Below, piece by piece: positions 28,092-37,074 of a stretch of DNA of 64,000 nt. The notes beneath the pieces are model-generated. The model was given only the letters and a program-made list of their open reading frames with translations. It was not told where the DNA came from and ran no database searches. The translations under genes were made by a program, and so were the position numbers. The DNA is from CAZLFQ01 sp964625465 (GTDB taxonomy: Bacteria > Pseudomonadota > Alphaproteobacteria > Rickettsiales > Midichloriaceae). The stretch spans positions 1-64,000 of the forward strand of contig CAZVFD010000005.1 in NCBI GenBank assembly GCA_964625465.1, given 5' to 3'. Each line of letters begins with the position of its first letter. Positions within the stretch are counted from its first letter, which is position 1.

Positions 28092-28739
28092 ATGGTAACA
28101 CCAGTTTCATCATCGCAGAGTACTACATTGTTAAGTTCTATAAAACAGCAACAGCTTGACTTCGCAGTTTTTCTATCAGCGCAGCTCTCTAATCAAGATC
28201 CGTTATCACCAGTTTCAGTTGCCTCTATTTTGCAACAACAATTGGCTTCTGCCCAAATTCAAGGGCAACTCTTGGGAAATCTGACACTAAGTAATATAAG
28301 CAATAATAGCGTTCTAAATCTTTTGTTTAGCGTATCAAAATCAATAGGTACAAGCACTCAGTACAAAGATAATAGTTTAAATTTAGTAAACGGTTCTGGA
28401 ACCATTACATACAAACTTGATAGTGCTGCTACCAAGTTAACAATCGACATTTTTGATTCTACAGGAAAGCAAATAACAAGCTCGGCAATTTCATCTCTAG
28501 GTAATTCTGCGCCAAAAGCCAAAGGTGATAATACCTTTAATCTTAATACACTGAATACTTCATTAAATGGCAGTTATTCCTACAGCATCACAGCTACGGA
28601 TGCTAATAAGCAAGTAATTGCTGCAACTCCTTATGCAACTAGCCAAATTCAATCATCAATCCTAAATCAAGGAAGTGTATTTATAAAAATGGCAAATAAC
28701 AAAGTTATAGATTCAATTGACGTGTTGCAGTTGAGTTAA
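28092..28739 (+). CDS. flgD: Flagellar hook capping protein FlgD
   Basis: Scaffold on which hook subunits assemble. The N-terminal FlgD segment is clear (FAVFLSAQLSNQDPLSPVSV, matching LxxLxxQLxNQDPxxP). It is followed by a beta-rich region (about 90-210) with the FlgD Ig/Tudor pattern (KLTIDIFDSTGKQI). A GTG at 28083 lies too close to the GGAGAG site, so the ATG at 28092 is preferred (215 aa). Its last codons overlap the convergent wbpA gene by 4 nt. Confidence 0.88.
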   Translation: MVTPVSSSQSTTLLSSIKQQQLDFAVFLSAQLSNQDPLSPVSVASILQQQLASAQIQGQLLGNLTLSNISNNSVLNLLFSVSKSIGTSTQYKDNSLNLVNGSGTITYKLDSAATKLTIDIFDSTGKQITSSAISSLGNSAPKAKGDNTFNLNTLNTSLNGSYSYSITATDANKQVIAATPYATSQIQSSILNQGSVFIKMANNKVIDSIDVLQLS

Positions 28740-30046
28740 GCTCTGACAACGTTTTTAGCTTTTTTGTCAAATTTGCCACGCGTGTCGACTATTATATTCG
28801 CATTCTTTTGTATCAGCTTATAGTCAAAATCATCATGGTCAGTAAGTAATACAACCATATCATATGATTTTATCTTATTTGCAGTCAGCACAACACTCTT
28901 CATATTAAAATGATGCTTTCTCATCTTTGGAAATGTTGGAACATGCGGGTCGGAATAATCCAGTTTAGCACCCTGTGTATGTAAGATTTCCATGATTTCA
29001 ATTGAAGGAGATTCTCTTGAATCTTCAATGTTTTTCTTATAGGCGATTCCTAAAACTAAAACCTTACTTCCATTTAAAGATTTTTTTTGTAAATTTAAAG
29101 CGTAAGTAATTTTGCCAATAACCCATTCATGCATAGCTGTGTTTATCTCACCCGCAAGTTCAATAAATCTTGTGTGTAAGCCATATTCCCTAGCTTTCCA
29201 GGTTAAATAAAATGGATCGATAGGAATGCAGTGCCCACCTAAACCAGGCCCAGGATAGTAAGGAGTAAATCCAAAAGGTTTTGTTGCAGCAGCATTTATA
29301 ACTTCAAAAATATCTATACCCATTTTATCAGCAACAATCTTCATTTCATTAACAAGACCAATGTTTACTGACCTATGAATATTTTCTAGAAGCTTGGTCA
29401 TCTCTGCAGATTTGGTTGATGAAACGGGCACTACTTTATCAATCACACCTTTATATAAGGCAACGCCTACTTCCAAGCAATGTTTAGAATAACCACCAAC
29501 GACTTTTGGAATTGTCTGGGTGCAAAAATTCTTGTTTCCTGGGTCTTCTCTTTCTGGAGAAAATACTAAGAAGAAATCTTTACCAACTTTAAATCCTTTT
29601 TGCTCAATTCTAGGAAGTAACTCTTCATCTGTTGTTCCTGGGTAAGTAGTAGATTCTAAGGATACAACTTGACCAGCCCTGATGTAAGGACAAACATCAT
29701 TATCCATAGTCCCTAAAACAAAACTCAAATCAGGTTCGCGATATTTGTTTAGTGGGGTTGGAACGCATAAAATTATTGCATCACACTCTTTTACTAAAGA
29801 AAAATCGGCAGTAGGTTTAAAACCTTTTTTAACAGCCTTTTTAATGTGTTCAGCCTTAATGTGCTTTATATAACTTTCGCCATTATTTAGCTTTTGTACT
29901 TTTTCTTCGTCTATTTCAAACCCAATAATATTAGAAAACCCAGCTTCGCTATATCTCAATGCGAGGGGCAATCCTACATAACCTAATCCAACAATACCTA
30001 TAACTGCAGATTTGTTTTTAAAGCTTTTGACTAACTTTTCTTTCAC
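28736..30046 (-). CDS. wbpA: UDP-N-acetylglucosamine 6-dehydrogenase, WbpA type
   Basis: First step to UDP-GlcNAc(3NAc)A: oxidises C6 of UDP-GlcNAc with NAD. The Rossmann start GIVGLGYVGLPLALRYSEAG is at about residues 17-36. The central helix holds LLENIHRSVNIGLVNE, and the catalytic cysteine is in GLGGHCIPIDPFYLTWKARE, a stretch characteristic of WbpA. It starts with GTG, overlapping the wbpD stop (GTGA). Last gene of a four-enzyme overlapping operon. Confidence 0.88.
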   Translation of the reverse strand: MKEKLVKSFKNKSAVIGIVGLGYVGLPLALRYSEAGFSNIIGFEIDEEKVQKLNNGESYIKHIKAEHIKKAVKKGFKPTADFSLVKECDAIILCVPTPLNKYREPDLSFVLGTMDNDVCPYIRAGQVVSLESTTYPGTTDEELLPRIEQKGFKVGKDFFLVFSPEREDPGNKNFCTQTIPKVVGGYSKHCLEVGVALYKGVIDKVVPVSSTKSAEMTKLLENIHRSVNIGLVNEMKIVADKMGIDIFEVINAAATKPFGFTPYYPGPGLGGHCIPIDPFYLTWKAREYGLHTRFIELAGEINTAMHEWVIGKITYALNLQKKSLNGSKVLVLGIAYKKNIEDSRESPSIEIMEILHTQGAKLDYSDPHVPTFPKMRKHHFNMKSVVLTANKIKSYDMVVLLTDHDDFDYKLIQKNANIIVDTRGKFDKKAKNVVRA

Positions 30047-30612
30047 TGTTTATCCTCAACTAAATTATCGTCTACTAATTTGTATTTTTTCCCTTCTCTT
30101 GGGCACACTAAATCCTTATCAAGGATCTCTCCCGCGTGTGATACCCACCCTATTTGTCTTGCTGGCACACCAATCATAAGTGCATGAGGCTTCACATCTT
30201 TCGTAACAACAGCACCAGCGCCAATGAATGAAAACTCGCCGATCTCTACGCCACAAACAATTGTACAATTCGCTCCTAGAGTTGCGCCTTTCTTAACCAA
30301 TGTTGTTTTATATTCGTTTTTTCTTTCAACGTGTGAGCGTGGGTTCATTACATTTGTAAACACCATAGAAGGTCCACAAAAAACATCATCTTCAATGACG
30401 ACAGAATCATAAACCGAAACGTTGTTTTGGATTTTAACCGTATTGCCAATTTTAGCCTTGCCGCCAACAAAAACATTCTGGCCGATTGAGCAATTTTTAC
30501 CAATTTCAGCACCTGAAGAAATGTGTACCCAATGCCAGATTTTAGTTCCCGATCCAATTACGGTGCCCTCATCAACTATTGCAGTTTCGTGTTTAAAATA
30601 TTCGTTAGCCAT
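30043..30612 (-). CDS. wbpD: UDP-2-acetamido-3-amino-uronate N-acetyltransferase, WbpD type
   Basis: Acetylates the 3-amino group of the sugar with acetyl-CoA. It is a left-handed beta-helix of hexapeptide repeats through most of the 189 aa (GTVIGSGTKIWHW, IGQNVFVGGKAKIG, CGVEIGEFSFIGAGAVV). GVPARQIGWVS near the end is typical of WbpD-like acyltransferases. It overlaps wbpB by 8 nt and wbpA by 4 nt. Confidence 0.87.
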   Translation of the reverse strand: MANEYFKHETAIVDEGTVIGSGTKIWHWVHISSGAEIGKNCSIGQNVFVGGKAKIGNTVKIQNNVSVYDSVVIEDDVFCGPSMVFTNVMNPRSHVERKNEYKTTLVKKGATLGANCTIVCGVEIGEFSFIGAGAVVTKDVKPHALMIGVPARQIGWVSHAGEILDKDLVCPREGKKYKLVDDNLVEDKQ

Positions 30613-31687
30613 TTTGAACCTTTTTCATATCTACAATACGAGGATAAGGTAAATTCACTGGTGTTCCTTTATCTGCAGAATCATATATTGAGCATAAAAT
30701 TTCGAGTGAAGCCAAGCCTTGCTCGCCATCAATAAGTGCTTTTTCTTCACCTCTTAGTGATGCAAATATGTTTTTATAGTTCCTAACATGACCATAGCCA
30801 TAGACAGAATCTGTTGCATAGTTTGCATTTAAAACTTCTTGGTCATAATCTTTTTTATCAGCAAAATCCCAGTGCTCTATTTTGTTCATAGCAACACCAC
30901 CAATTTTCACAACGCCTTTCTCTCCAAGTATTGTTACTGATCCTTCTAAATTTCTTGGGTATGTCAGAACAGTCATATTAATCGAGCCGCGAACGCCGTT
31001 CTCCCATTCGATTACTGCCATGCCAGTATCTTCAGTTTCAATATTACGAGCTAGTGTTGCAATATTTCCATATGCTTTTCTTGGTTTACTATTCGCCACC
31101 CACTGCATTAGATCAACATAATGACTAGCCTGTGTCATAAATGCACCGCCATCCATGTTTTTAGTGCCATGCCATGTTGCATCTTTTTCGTAATATTCCT
31201 GAGGCCTTTGCCAAAATACATTCGAGGTAATCATATAAATCTTACCGAACCTACCTTCAGAAATTGCCCTCCACAGCGATTGAACAGTATCATTAAATCT
31301 GTTTTGGTGGATTACAAAGAGTTTAACTTTATTTTCGTCGCAAACTCTCTTCATTCTTAAGCCATCTTCCCACTTAATAGCCATAGGCTTCTCTGTAATT
31401 ACGTGACAGCCCGCTTCCGCAATCTGCATTACATGAGTAGGGTGTAGTCCGTTTGGGGTAGCAACTGTTACTATATCAGGCTTTTGTTCCTGTAACATAG
31501 CATCTATTTCTGAATATGCTTGCGCATTAAAATCTTTTGCTACTGTTTGTGCACGCTCTAATTGTTGGTCGACAATACCAACAATTTCAACTTCGCCATG
31601 CAGCTCTTTAAGAGCTTCAAAATGTTTTTGAGAGATTCTGCCACACCCAATAAATCCTAATCTTATTTTTCTATTATTAATTGTCAT
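30605..31687 (-). CDS. wbpB: UDP-N-acetyl-glucosaminuronate 3-dehydrogenase, WbpB type
   Basis: Gfo/Idh/MocA oxidoreductase that makes the 3-keto sugar. The NAD motif is LGFIGCGRISQKHFEAL (about residues 10-26). EKPMAIKW is the family's catalytic lysine motif. Later GGAFMTQASHYVDLMQW holds the conserved His. At 360 aa it is normal. WbpA and WbpB are known to work as a pair with the aminotransferase WbpE, which overlaps it here (ATGA). Confidence 0.87.
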   Translation of the reverse strand: MTINNRKIRLGFIGCGRISQKHFEALKELHGEVEIVGIVDQQLERAQTVAKDFNAQAYSEIDAMLQEQKPDIVTVATPNGLHPTHVMQIAEAGCHVITEKPMAIKWEDGLRMKRVCDENKVKLFVIHQNRFNDTVQSLWRAISEGRFGKIYMITSNVFWQRPQEYYEKDATWHGTKNMDGGAFMTQASHYVDLMQWVANSKPRKAYGNIATLARNIETEDTGMAVIEWENGVRGSINMTVLTYPRNLEGSVTILGEKGVVKIGGVAMNKIEHWDFADKKDYDQEVLNANYATDSVYGYGHVRNYKNIFASLRGEEKALIDGEQGLASLEILCSIYDSADKGTPVNLPYPRIVDMKKVQNG

Positions 31688-32814
31688 TGAATCTCCTTTA
31701 TAATTTTTGTGAGCGAATTTACTATGTATTCTCTTTCGTCATTTGTTACGTATGGGTGCATTGGCAAACAGAAGATTTGTTCTGAAAACCTTATGGAATT
31801 TTTAATATCCTTATCAAAATATGAATCTTTATAAGCAGGCTGCAGATGAAGTGGGGTTCTGTAATAAACATTACTCGGAATATTTACCTGGGCTAATTTT
31901 TTAATAATCTCATCTCTCTTTGGATGAAGTAATGAATATACAGCCCATACTGAATTTTCTGTCTCTTTTCCATTCGGTACTTGCAATAAATTCTGTAAAG
32001 ATTCGCTATAAAAGCTTGCTAACTGATGCCTTGCTTCAATTTCTTTTGGGAAAACAGACATCTTCTCCAAAAGTACAGCAGCTTGAATTGTATCAAGCCT
32101 ACTATTCATTCCAATTCTTATGTGAAAATACTTATCATCACCCTTGCCGTGGAAACAAATCGATTTTAATTTATCAGCCAATTTATCATCATTGGTAAAC
32201 ATCATTCCGCCATCGCCATAACAGCCAAGAGGTTTGGTTGGGAAGAAACTAGTAGTAGTAATATCTGCAAAGCCACCGCAAGGTTTACCTTTGTACTTAG
32301 CTCCAAATGCCTGAGCGGCATCTGAGATTAGAAACAAATCATGTTCATCAGCTATTCGTCTCAATTCATCGTAATTAGCTGCTGCACCAAACAAATCTAC
32401 ACTTATTATGCCTCTAATTTTCAATCCTTTGCTTTTAGCATCGGCAATAGATCTTTTAAGACTCTCGATCGAAATATTAAAAGTGTCATCTACGTCAACA
32501 AAGTATGGCACACCTCTGAGTAAACAAATAGCTTCTGCTGTTGCAACGTATGTAAAGCTCGGAGTAAACACTACTTCATCAGGCATTAGGTCAAAAGCCA
32601 TTAATGCAACTGTCAACGCATCAGTACCATTCGCGCAACCTATGGCATGCTTAGCTCCATAAAATTCAGCAAGTTGACTTTCTAGCTCCTTAACTTCGGG
32701 CCCGATTATAAACTGACTGTGGTGAACAACGTTTGAGATGCGGTTTACAATAGACTGATGCAACAAATCCTTCTGTCTTGGCGAGTAAAGTAAGTCTATT
32801 GTTTTTGCTTGCAT
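31684..32814 (-). CDS. wbpE: UDP-3-keto-sugar aminotransferase, WbpE type
   Basis: PLP aminotransferase of the DegT/DnrJ/EryC1 family, converting the 3-keto to a 3-amino sugar. Visible are GCANGTDALTVAL, DLFGAAANYDEL, SDAAQAFGAKYKG, and the PLP lysine in SFFPTKPLGCYGDGGM. At 376 aa it is normal. It overlaps the glycosyltransferase gene upstream by 19 nt and wbpB downstream by 4 nt, so the whole run is one operon read right to left. Confidence 0.87.
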   Translation of the reverse strand: MQAKTIDLLYSPRQKDLLHQSIVNRISNVVHHSQFIIGPEVKELESQLAEFYGAKHAIGCANGTDALTVALMAFDLMPDEVVFTPSFTYVATAEAICLLRGVPYFVDVDDTFNISIESLKRSIADAKSKGLKIRGIISVDLFGAAANYDELRRIADEHDLFLISDAAQAFGAKYKGKPCGGFADITTTSFFPTKPLGCYGDGGMMFTNDDKLADKLKSICFHGKGDDKYFHIRIGMNSRLDTIQAAVLLEKMSVFPKEIEARHQLASFYSESLQNLLQVPNGKETENSVWAVYSLLHPKRDEIIKKLAQVNIPSNVYYRTPLHLQPAYKDSYFDKDIKNSIRFSEQIFCLPMHPYVTNDEREYIVNSLTKIIKEIQ

Positions 32815-34013
32815 ACAGCCCTTAAAAACTCCCTAGCTAGGTGTTGATAGTTATGTTTTGATAGAGCGTAGACTTTACCATTTTTTCCCATATTTGTCAA
32901 TTTCTCAGGGGGTAGAGCCATTAGTTGTGAGATGGCTTCTTTTAGTGCAGTTGAATCGTTTGGATTTACAGATATACCACAATCTGCTTGTTTAATTAGA
33001 TCATATTGGCTGTTCAAAACTTGTAAAATTGGCTTCTCAGCAAGCATATAATCAAATATTTTGTTGGCGCTGACGCCGAATCTGTACAGTGGGGAATCAG
33101 CGAACTCTATGTAAGCTGCATCTACTTTGCTAAGAAAAAGCGGCACTTGGCTTTTGGCTACTTTGTTATGAAAAACAATGTTTTTCATAAGCATAGCTTC
33201 TTTTTTTAAGTGTTTGCGCTGTGGCCCATTGCCAACCAGAATCAAGGCTACCTTTTTATGATTAAGCTTTTTAAATGCATCAAAAATAGTAGTCATGGGA
33301 TTGGCTGACCCTAGGGAGCCTGCATAGCCGATTATGAACATTCCTTTCTTCTTTAATTTATCAATTTTTTTCTGAAGTGTCGGTGGTAGCTCGTCTGCAA
33401 CCGTTAAATTCTCCAAAACTCCGTTTGGTATGGCGGTGAACTTTGATTCAGACACCCCATCCTTTTTAACGTGCTCATAGGCGCCAGGTATTATTGAGAT
33501 TATATGATCGGAGAATTTATATGCAAACCACTCGCCCAGTCTCATAACCATAATGAAGGGATGCCATTTTGACATTTTTCCAAGCTCCATTGGCGACATT
33601 GGCCAAATATCATGAATTTCAAACACTAGCTTGGCTTTTGACAGCCTTGCTATAACCCAAGCAGGGAATATATCGATAGGGTAAGTTGATGATGCGATCA
33701 CTATGTTAGGTCTTTTAACAAATGTGAAATAAAATGACATTATTAGGAGTTGGCAAACAAATACCAGCATACTTAGAAATCTTGAGATTCCATTGCCACT
33801 ATACTTATTTGTCCACAGCCAAAAATAATTTATCCCACCAATATCCTGATTGCCTAATGTAATAGGTTGAGATTTTCTCAAATGCGAATAAGACCCACCA
33901 ACCATTGTGACCTTATTATTATCTTTAACCCATTCTTTAGCTAAGTAATATGGACGAAATTCCATTCCTAGATCTTCCGAGCCTATGTAATGGTTGATAA
34001 GCAGTATATTCAT
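32796..34013 (-). CDS. Glycosyltransferase family 4 (WbuB-like)
   Basis: A 405-aa GT-B enzyme that adds a sugar to the LPS or capsule repeat. The N-terminal half begins MNILLINHYIGSEDLGMEFRP and holds VFEIHDIWPMSPMELG. The C-terminal half has IIGYAGSLGSANPM and the donor-binding segment ADSPLYRFGVSANKIFDYMLAEKP (with the EX7E-like region). These are like WbuB, a fucosamine transferase; the actual sugar is unknown. A frame from 34061 exists, but the ATG at 34013 has a good AAGG site. Divergent from the next aminotransferase. Confidence 0.85.
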   Translation of the reverse strand: MNILLINHYIGSEDLGMEFRPYYLAKEWVKDNNKVTMVGGSYSHLRKSQPITLGNQDIGGINYFWLWTNKYSGNGISRFLSMLVFVCQLLIMSFYFTFVKRPNIVIASSTYPIDIFPAWVIARLSKAKLVFEIHDIWPMSPMELGKMSKWHPFIMVMRLGEWFAYKFSDHIISIIPGAYEHVKKDGVSESKFTAIPNGVLENLTVADELPPTLQKKIDKLKKKGMFIIGYAGSLGSANPMTTIFDAFKKLNHKKVALILVGNGPQRKHLKKEAMLMKNIVFHNKVAKSQVPLFLSKVDAAYIEFADSPLYRFGVSANKIFDYMLAEKPILQVLNSQYDLIKQADCGISVNPNDSTALKEAISQLMALPPEKLTNMGKNGKVYALSKHNYQHLAREFLRAVCKQKQ

Positions 34014-34075
34014 AAGTACCTTGATAGAATGTCTGAAATTATATATAATTCCCGTAATCAAGTCTAAGGAATTTC

Positions 34076-35233
34076 ATGTCTAATATTCAGTATTTACCAT
34101 TTGCTCTACCAGACATCGATGATAACGAGATTAATGCGGTTGTGAATTGCATGAAATCTGGTTGGGTTACAACGGGCCCTATGGCAAAGCAATTTGAAGA
34201 TAATTTTAAAAATTATATTGGAACAAATCTAGAAGCAGTTTCTGTAAATTCTGCTTCGATGGGAATACTTTTGGCTTTAGAAGCTCTAGGTCTTAAAGAA
34301 GGTGATGAAGTAATAATTCCAACTTATACATTCAGTGCTACTGGTATGATGGCAGTGCACATCGGTGTAAAACCTGTGTTATGCGATATAGATCCTAAAA
34401 CTTTAAACATTGATCCTACTCAAATTGAAAAACTCATTACGCCAAAAACTAAAGCAATAATGCCAGTACATTTTGCAGGTCTTGCTTGTGACATGGATGC
34501 TATAAATCAAATCGCCAAAAAACATAAATTATTTGTAGTTGAAGATGCAGCTCATTCTTTGCCAACGCGTTACAAAGACACCATTATAGGCGATCACACC
34601 AGTGATGCTACTATCTATAGCTTTTATGCAACCAAAACTATAACAACAGGCGAAGGCGGGATGATAATTACCAAACATCCTGAATTAGCCAAGCGTTGCC
34701 GTACAATGAGATTGCATGGGATCTCTAGGGATGTTTTCGACCGCTATACGGCAAAAGGATCAAAGTGGTTTTATGAAATTATAGCACAAGGCCATAAGTG
34801 CAACCTCACTGACATAGCAGCCTCAATTGGCATTGAACAACTAAAAAAATGTAATAAATTCCATGCACGCAGACTAGAAATTGCACAAAAATATTTAGAA
34901 GCATTTAAGGATTTACCCATTATGTTACCCACTTATGTCGGCGACATAAAAGATCATGCTTGGCACCTATTTGTTGTGAGACTCCAAGATTCATTACAAA
35001 TGACACGTGAGGATTTTATTGCGCAGATGGATCAAGAAGGAATTGGCTGTAGCGTTCATTTCATTCCTCTGCACCTACACCCTTATTGGCAAGAAAAACT
35101 ACAAGTGAAAAAAGGTGATTTTCCAAATGCGGAAAAGGTTTTTGACAAAGCAGTAAGCTTACCTCTCTATACTAAAATGTCTGATGATGACGTTGAAAGA
35201 GTGATCAAATCTGTAAGAAAAATCTTATGTTAA
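34076..35233 (+). CDS. DegT/DnrJ/EryC1 sugar aminotransferase
   Basis: A second PLP sugar aminotransferase of 385 aa, only distantly like the wbpE product. Visible are SGWVTTGPMAKQFED, SVNSASMGILLALEALG, EDAAHSLPTRYKD and the lysine in FYATKTITTGEGGM. The pattern fits enzymes acting on 4-keto-6-deoxy sugars (ArnB/PglE/PseC-like). No 4,6-dehydratase is in the window. The gene overlaps the PglC-like transferase gene by 7 nt, which suggests that it prepares the first sugar. Confidence 0.8.
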   Translation: MSNIQYLPFALPDIDDNEINAVVNCMKSGWVTTGPMAKQFEDNFKNYIGTNLEAVSVNSASMGILLALEALGLKEGDEVIIPTYTFSATGMMAVHIGVKPVLCDIDPKTLNIDPTQIEKLITPKTKAIMPVHFAGLACDMDAINQIAKKHKLFVVEDAAHSLPTRYKDTIIGDHTSDATIYSFYATKTITTGEGGMIITKHPELAKRCRTMRLHGISRDVFDRYTAKGSKWFYEIIAQGHKCNLTDIAASIGIEQLKKCNKFHARRLEIAQKYLEAFKDLPIMLPTYVGDIKDHAWHLFVVRLQDSLQMTREDFIAQMDQEGIGCSVHFIPLHLHPYWQEKLQVKKGDFPNAEKVFDKAVSLPLYTKMSDDDVERVIKSVRKILC

Positions 35234-35808
35234 AAACCTTATTTGATTACACATCAGCCTCAATTGGAATTATCATCCTAAGTCCAATTTTTCTATTGGT
35301 TGCGATTGCAATTTTATTGGATTCAAAAGGGCCCGTCTTCTTTAGACAAGAAAGGGTTGGGAAAGATGGTAAAATTTTTCTAATACACAAATTTCGTTCT
35401 ATGAAAATTAATAAAGGTCTAGAACTCACGTCAGGGGATGATAAAAGAATAACTAGAATTGGTAAACTCATTAGAAAACTCCACTTGGATGAAGCTATTC
35501 AGCTTATTGATGTAGTGCAAGGCAATATGTCAATCGTAGGCCCCCGCCCAGAAGTACCAAAGTACATAAAATATTATCCTGAAAAATGGAAAAAAGTTTT
35601 ATCAATTAAGCCAGGCATTACCGGGTATGGCGTGATTAAAACTGCCAAACTTGAGTATAAAACTCTTAGCAATTCTAAAAATATAGAGAAGGATTATATC
35701 GAAAAAATATTGCCTAAAAAGCTCGATTCTGAGCTCTTTTACATTGCGAAAAAGGGGATGATTTTAGATATAAAAATCATATTTATCACTCTTTTAAACC
35801 GTTACTAA
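35227..35808 (+). CDS. Initiating phosphoglycosyl transferase (PglC/WcaJ-core type)
   Basis: Transfers a sugar-1-phosphate to undecaprenyl phosphate and so starts repeat-unit synthesis. A short 193-aa monotopic form: one membrane-embedded helix near residues 10-32, then GPVFFRQERVGKDGK, the HKFRSM segment, LHLDEAIQLIDVV with the catalytic acidic residues (an LDE where many have DE), and GPRPEVPKY. Its small size and C-terminus are like PglC. Coupled to the aminotransferase upstream. Confidence 0.85.
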   Translation: MLKTLFDYTSASIGIIILSPIFLLVAIAILLDSKGPVFFRQERVGKDGKIFLIHKFRSMKINKGLELTSGDDKRITRIGKLIRKLHLDEAIQLIDVVQGNMSIVGPRPEVPKYIKYYPEKWKKVLSIKPGITGYGVIKTAKLEYKTLSNSKNIEKDYIEKILPKKLDSELFYIAKKGMILDIKIIFITLLNRY

Positions 35809-36004
35809 TCTTATGTACTTGCTCTTGAGTCGATTATGTAGTACTCTTAACCCTAGTTAAACTAATAATCCTTACCAAGTCTTGGTTAAAATAATCTATC
35901 GACTTTGCTAAACAGTTTGTTCGTGGGATACCTAAAGTATCTCAAGCTTTTTGTTGTTGAGGATTTTTAGTTTACGAATAACACTGTTTACAAAGGAGAA
36001 TAAA
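35809..36004 (+). promoter_or_regulatory. Structured leader upstream of cspA
   Basis: A 196-nt region with no gene but several inverted repeats: TTAAC/GTTAA (35847-35860), ACCAAG-T-CTTGGT (35874-35886), and GGGATAC/GTATCTC (35925-35943, one G-U pair). A long-range pair, TAAACAG (35909-35915) / CTGTTTA (35984-35990), closes a domain just before the AAAGGAG ribosome site. Long foldable leaders are typical of cold-shock genes. Confidence 0.5.
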
Positions 36005-36211
36005 ATGGCAACAGGTTCAGTTAAGTGGTTTAACGCTACAAAAGGTTATGGATTTATTAAGCCAGATGATAGCGATAGAGATGTATTCGTTCACGTTAGT
36101 GCGGTACAACAAGCTGGTCTTAAAGTATTAAAAGATAACCAAAAAGTTAGCTATGATCTTGAAGAAAGCAAAGGTAAAGTTTCTGCAGTTAACATTAAGT
36201 TGATTGCTTAA
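36005..36211 (+). CDS. cspA: Cold-shock protein, CspA family
   Basis: A 68-aa single-stranded nucleic-acid-binding protein. RNP1 is KGYGFIKP and RNP2 is DVFVHVSAV; the start is MATGSVKWFNATKGYGF. The strong AAAGGAG site sets the ATG at 36005. The gene has a long structured leader, and its 3' end overlaps the convergent mreC by 4 nt. Confidence 0.95.
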   Translation: MATGSVKWFNATKGYGFIKPDDSDRDVFVHVSAVQQAGLKVLKDNQKVSYDLEESKGKVSAVNIKLIA

Positions 36212-37074
36212 TTATCTTCTGTTGGAAGCGGGCTGGAGTTTAGAACAACTTTTCCAAATTCTAGCTCGCTCCAATCAATCGCTGTTTTTACTTCTATTTC
36301 ATCCCCATTTATAAAAGCAAATCCTATTAATATGCCATAAGGCATAAGGTTTCCATCGCCAGAAGTTACAACAGGCTCTCCCTCTTCAATTTCTAAATCC
36401 TTTGGAGCGTATAAAACTTTTAGCGAATTATTGCTAAACTCCTGACCAGTTACTACGCACTTTTTTCTTGAGCCCACAAATATTGCGGGAATTTTTGAGT
36501 TTGTGTCAGTTATGGAAAGAACTTTGGCAGTTGTTGGAGTCATGCCAACTACTTTACCTATAAGTCCCTTCTCATTCATAATTATATTGCCAGACTTTAG
36601 GCCTTGCTCGCTTCCGATATCGACTGTAAAAGTTTTGTTAAATACGTCGAAGGAGTTTGATAGAACTCTGACCGCAAGTTCGTTTTTGGTAGATTCGTCT
36701 TGAAATTTTAGCAGTTCCTTGAGCTTGGCGTTTTCACCAACTAAAATTTCCATATCAATAATTTCACTTTTAAGTCGTTCATTCTCAACAATCAGATCTG
36801 CATTAGATCTTAGGGTTGCAAATAAGCCTATGCAGTACGCATACACGTCGCTAATTAATACAAACGGTGAGGAGAGTTTTGCATATACATTTGTGGCGAC
36901 TTCAAATCCTGATTCTTTGAGTCGCATTGAAACAGCATTATCTGAATTGAATATAATCAATATTAGTAAACACGAGCAAATGACCAGATAAGACCTTAGT
37001 CTAGAGACGGAGAATCTAAAGAGACTAAATATATATCCAAATGTGTCGAAATCTCTAATAAGTTTTTTAGCCAT
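36208..37074 (-). CDS. mreC: Rod shape-determining protein MreC
   Basis: Scaffold of the elongasome, linking MreB to periplasmic wall enzymes. A membrane segment lies at about 26-44, followed by a coiled coil (about 75-115) and the beta domain with SFDVFNKTFTVDIGSEQGL, GLIGKVV and GDGNLMPYGILIG. At 288 aa it is normal. It overlaps lipA by 8 nt. mreB and mreD are not adjacent. Confidence 0.9.
   Translation of the reverse strand: MAKKLIRDFDTFGYIFSLFRFSVSRLRSYLVICSCLLILIIFNSDNAVSMRLKESGFEVATNVYAKLSSPFVLISDVYAYCIGLFATLRSNADLIVENERLKSEIIDMEILVGENAKLKELLKFQDESTKNELAVRVLSNSFDVFNKTFTVDIGSEQGLKSGNIIMNEKGLIGKVVGMTPTTAKVLSITDTNSKIPAIFVGSRKKCVVTGQEFSNNSLKVLYAPKDLEIEEGEPVVTSGDGNLMPYGILIGFAFINGDEIEVKTAIDWSELEFGKVVLNSSPLPTEDN

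Noticed and set aside
35951..36004. Longer cold-shock reading frame beginning at 35951
   Set aside because: The extra 18 residues are not part of the family; the ATG at 36005 has the strong ribosome site.
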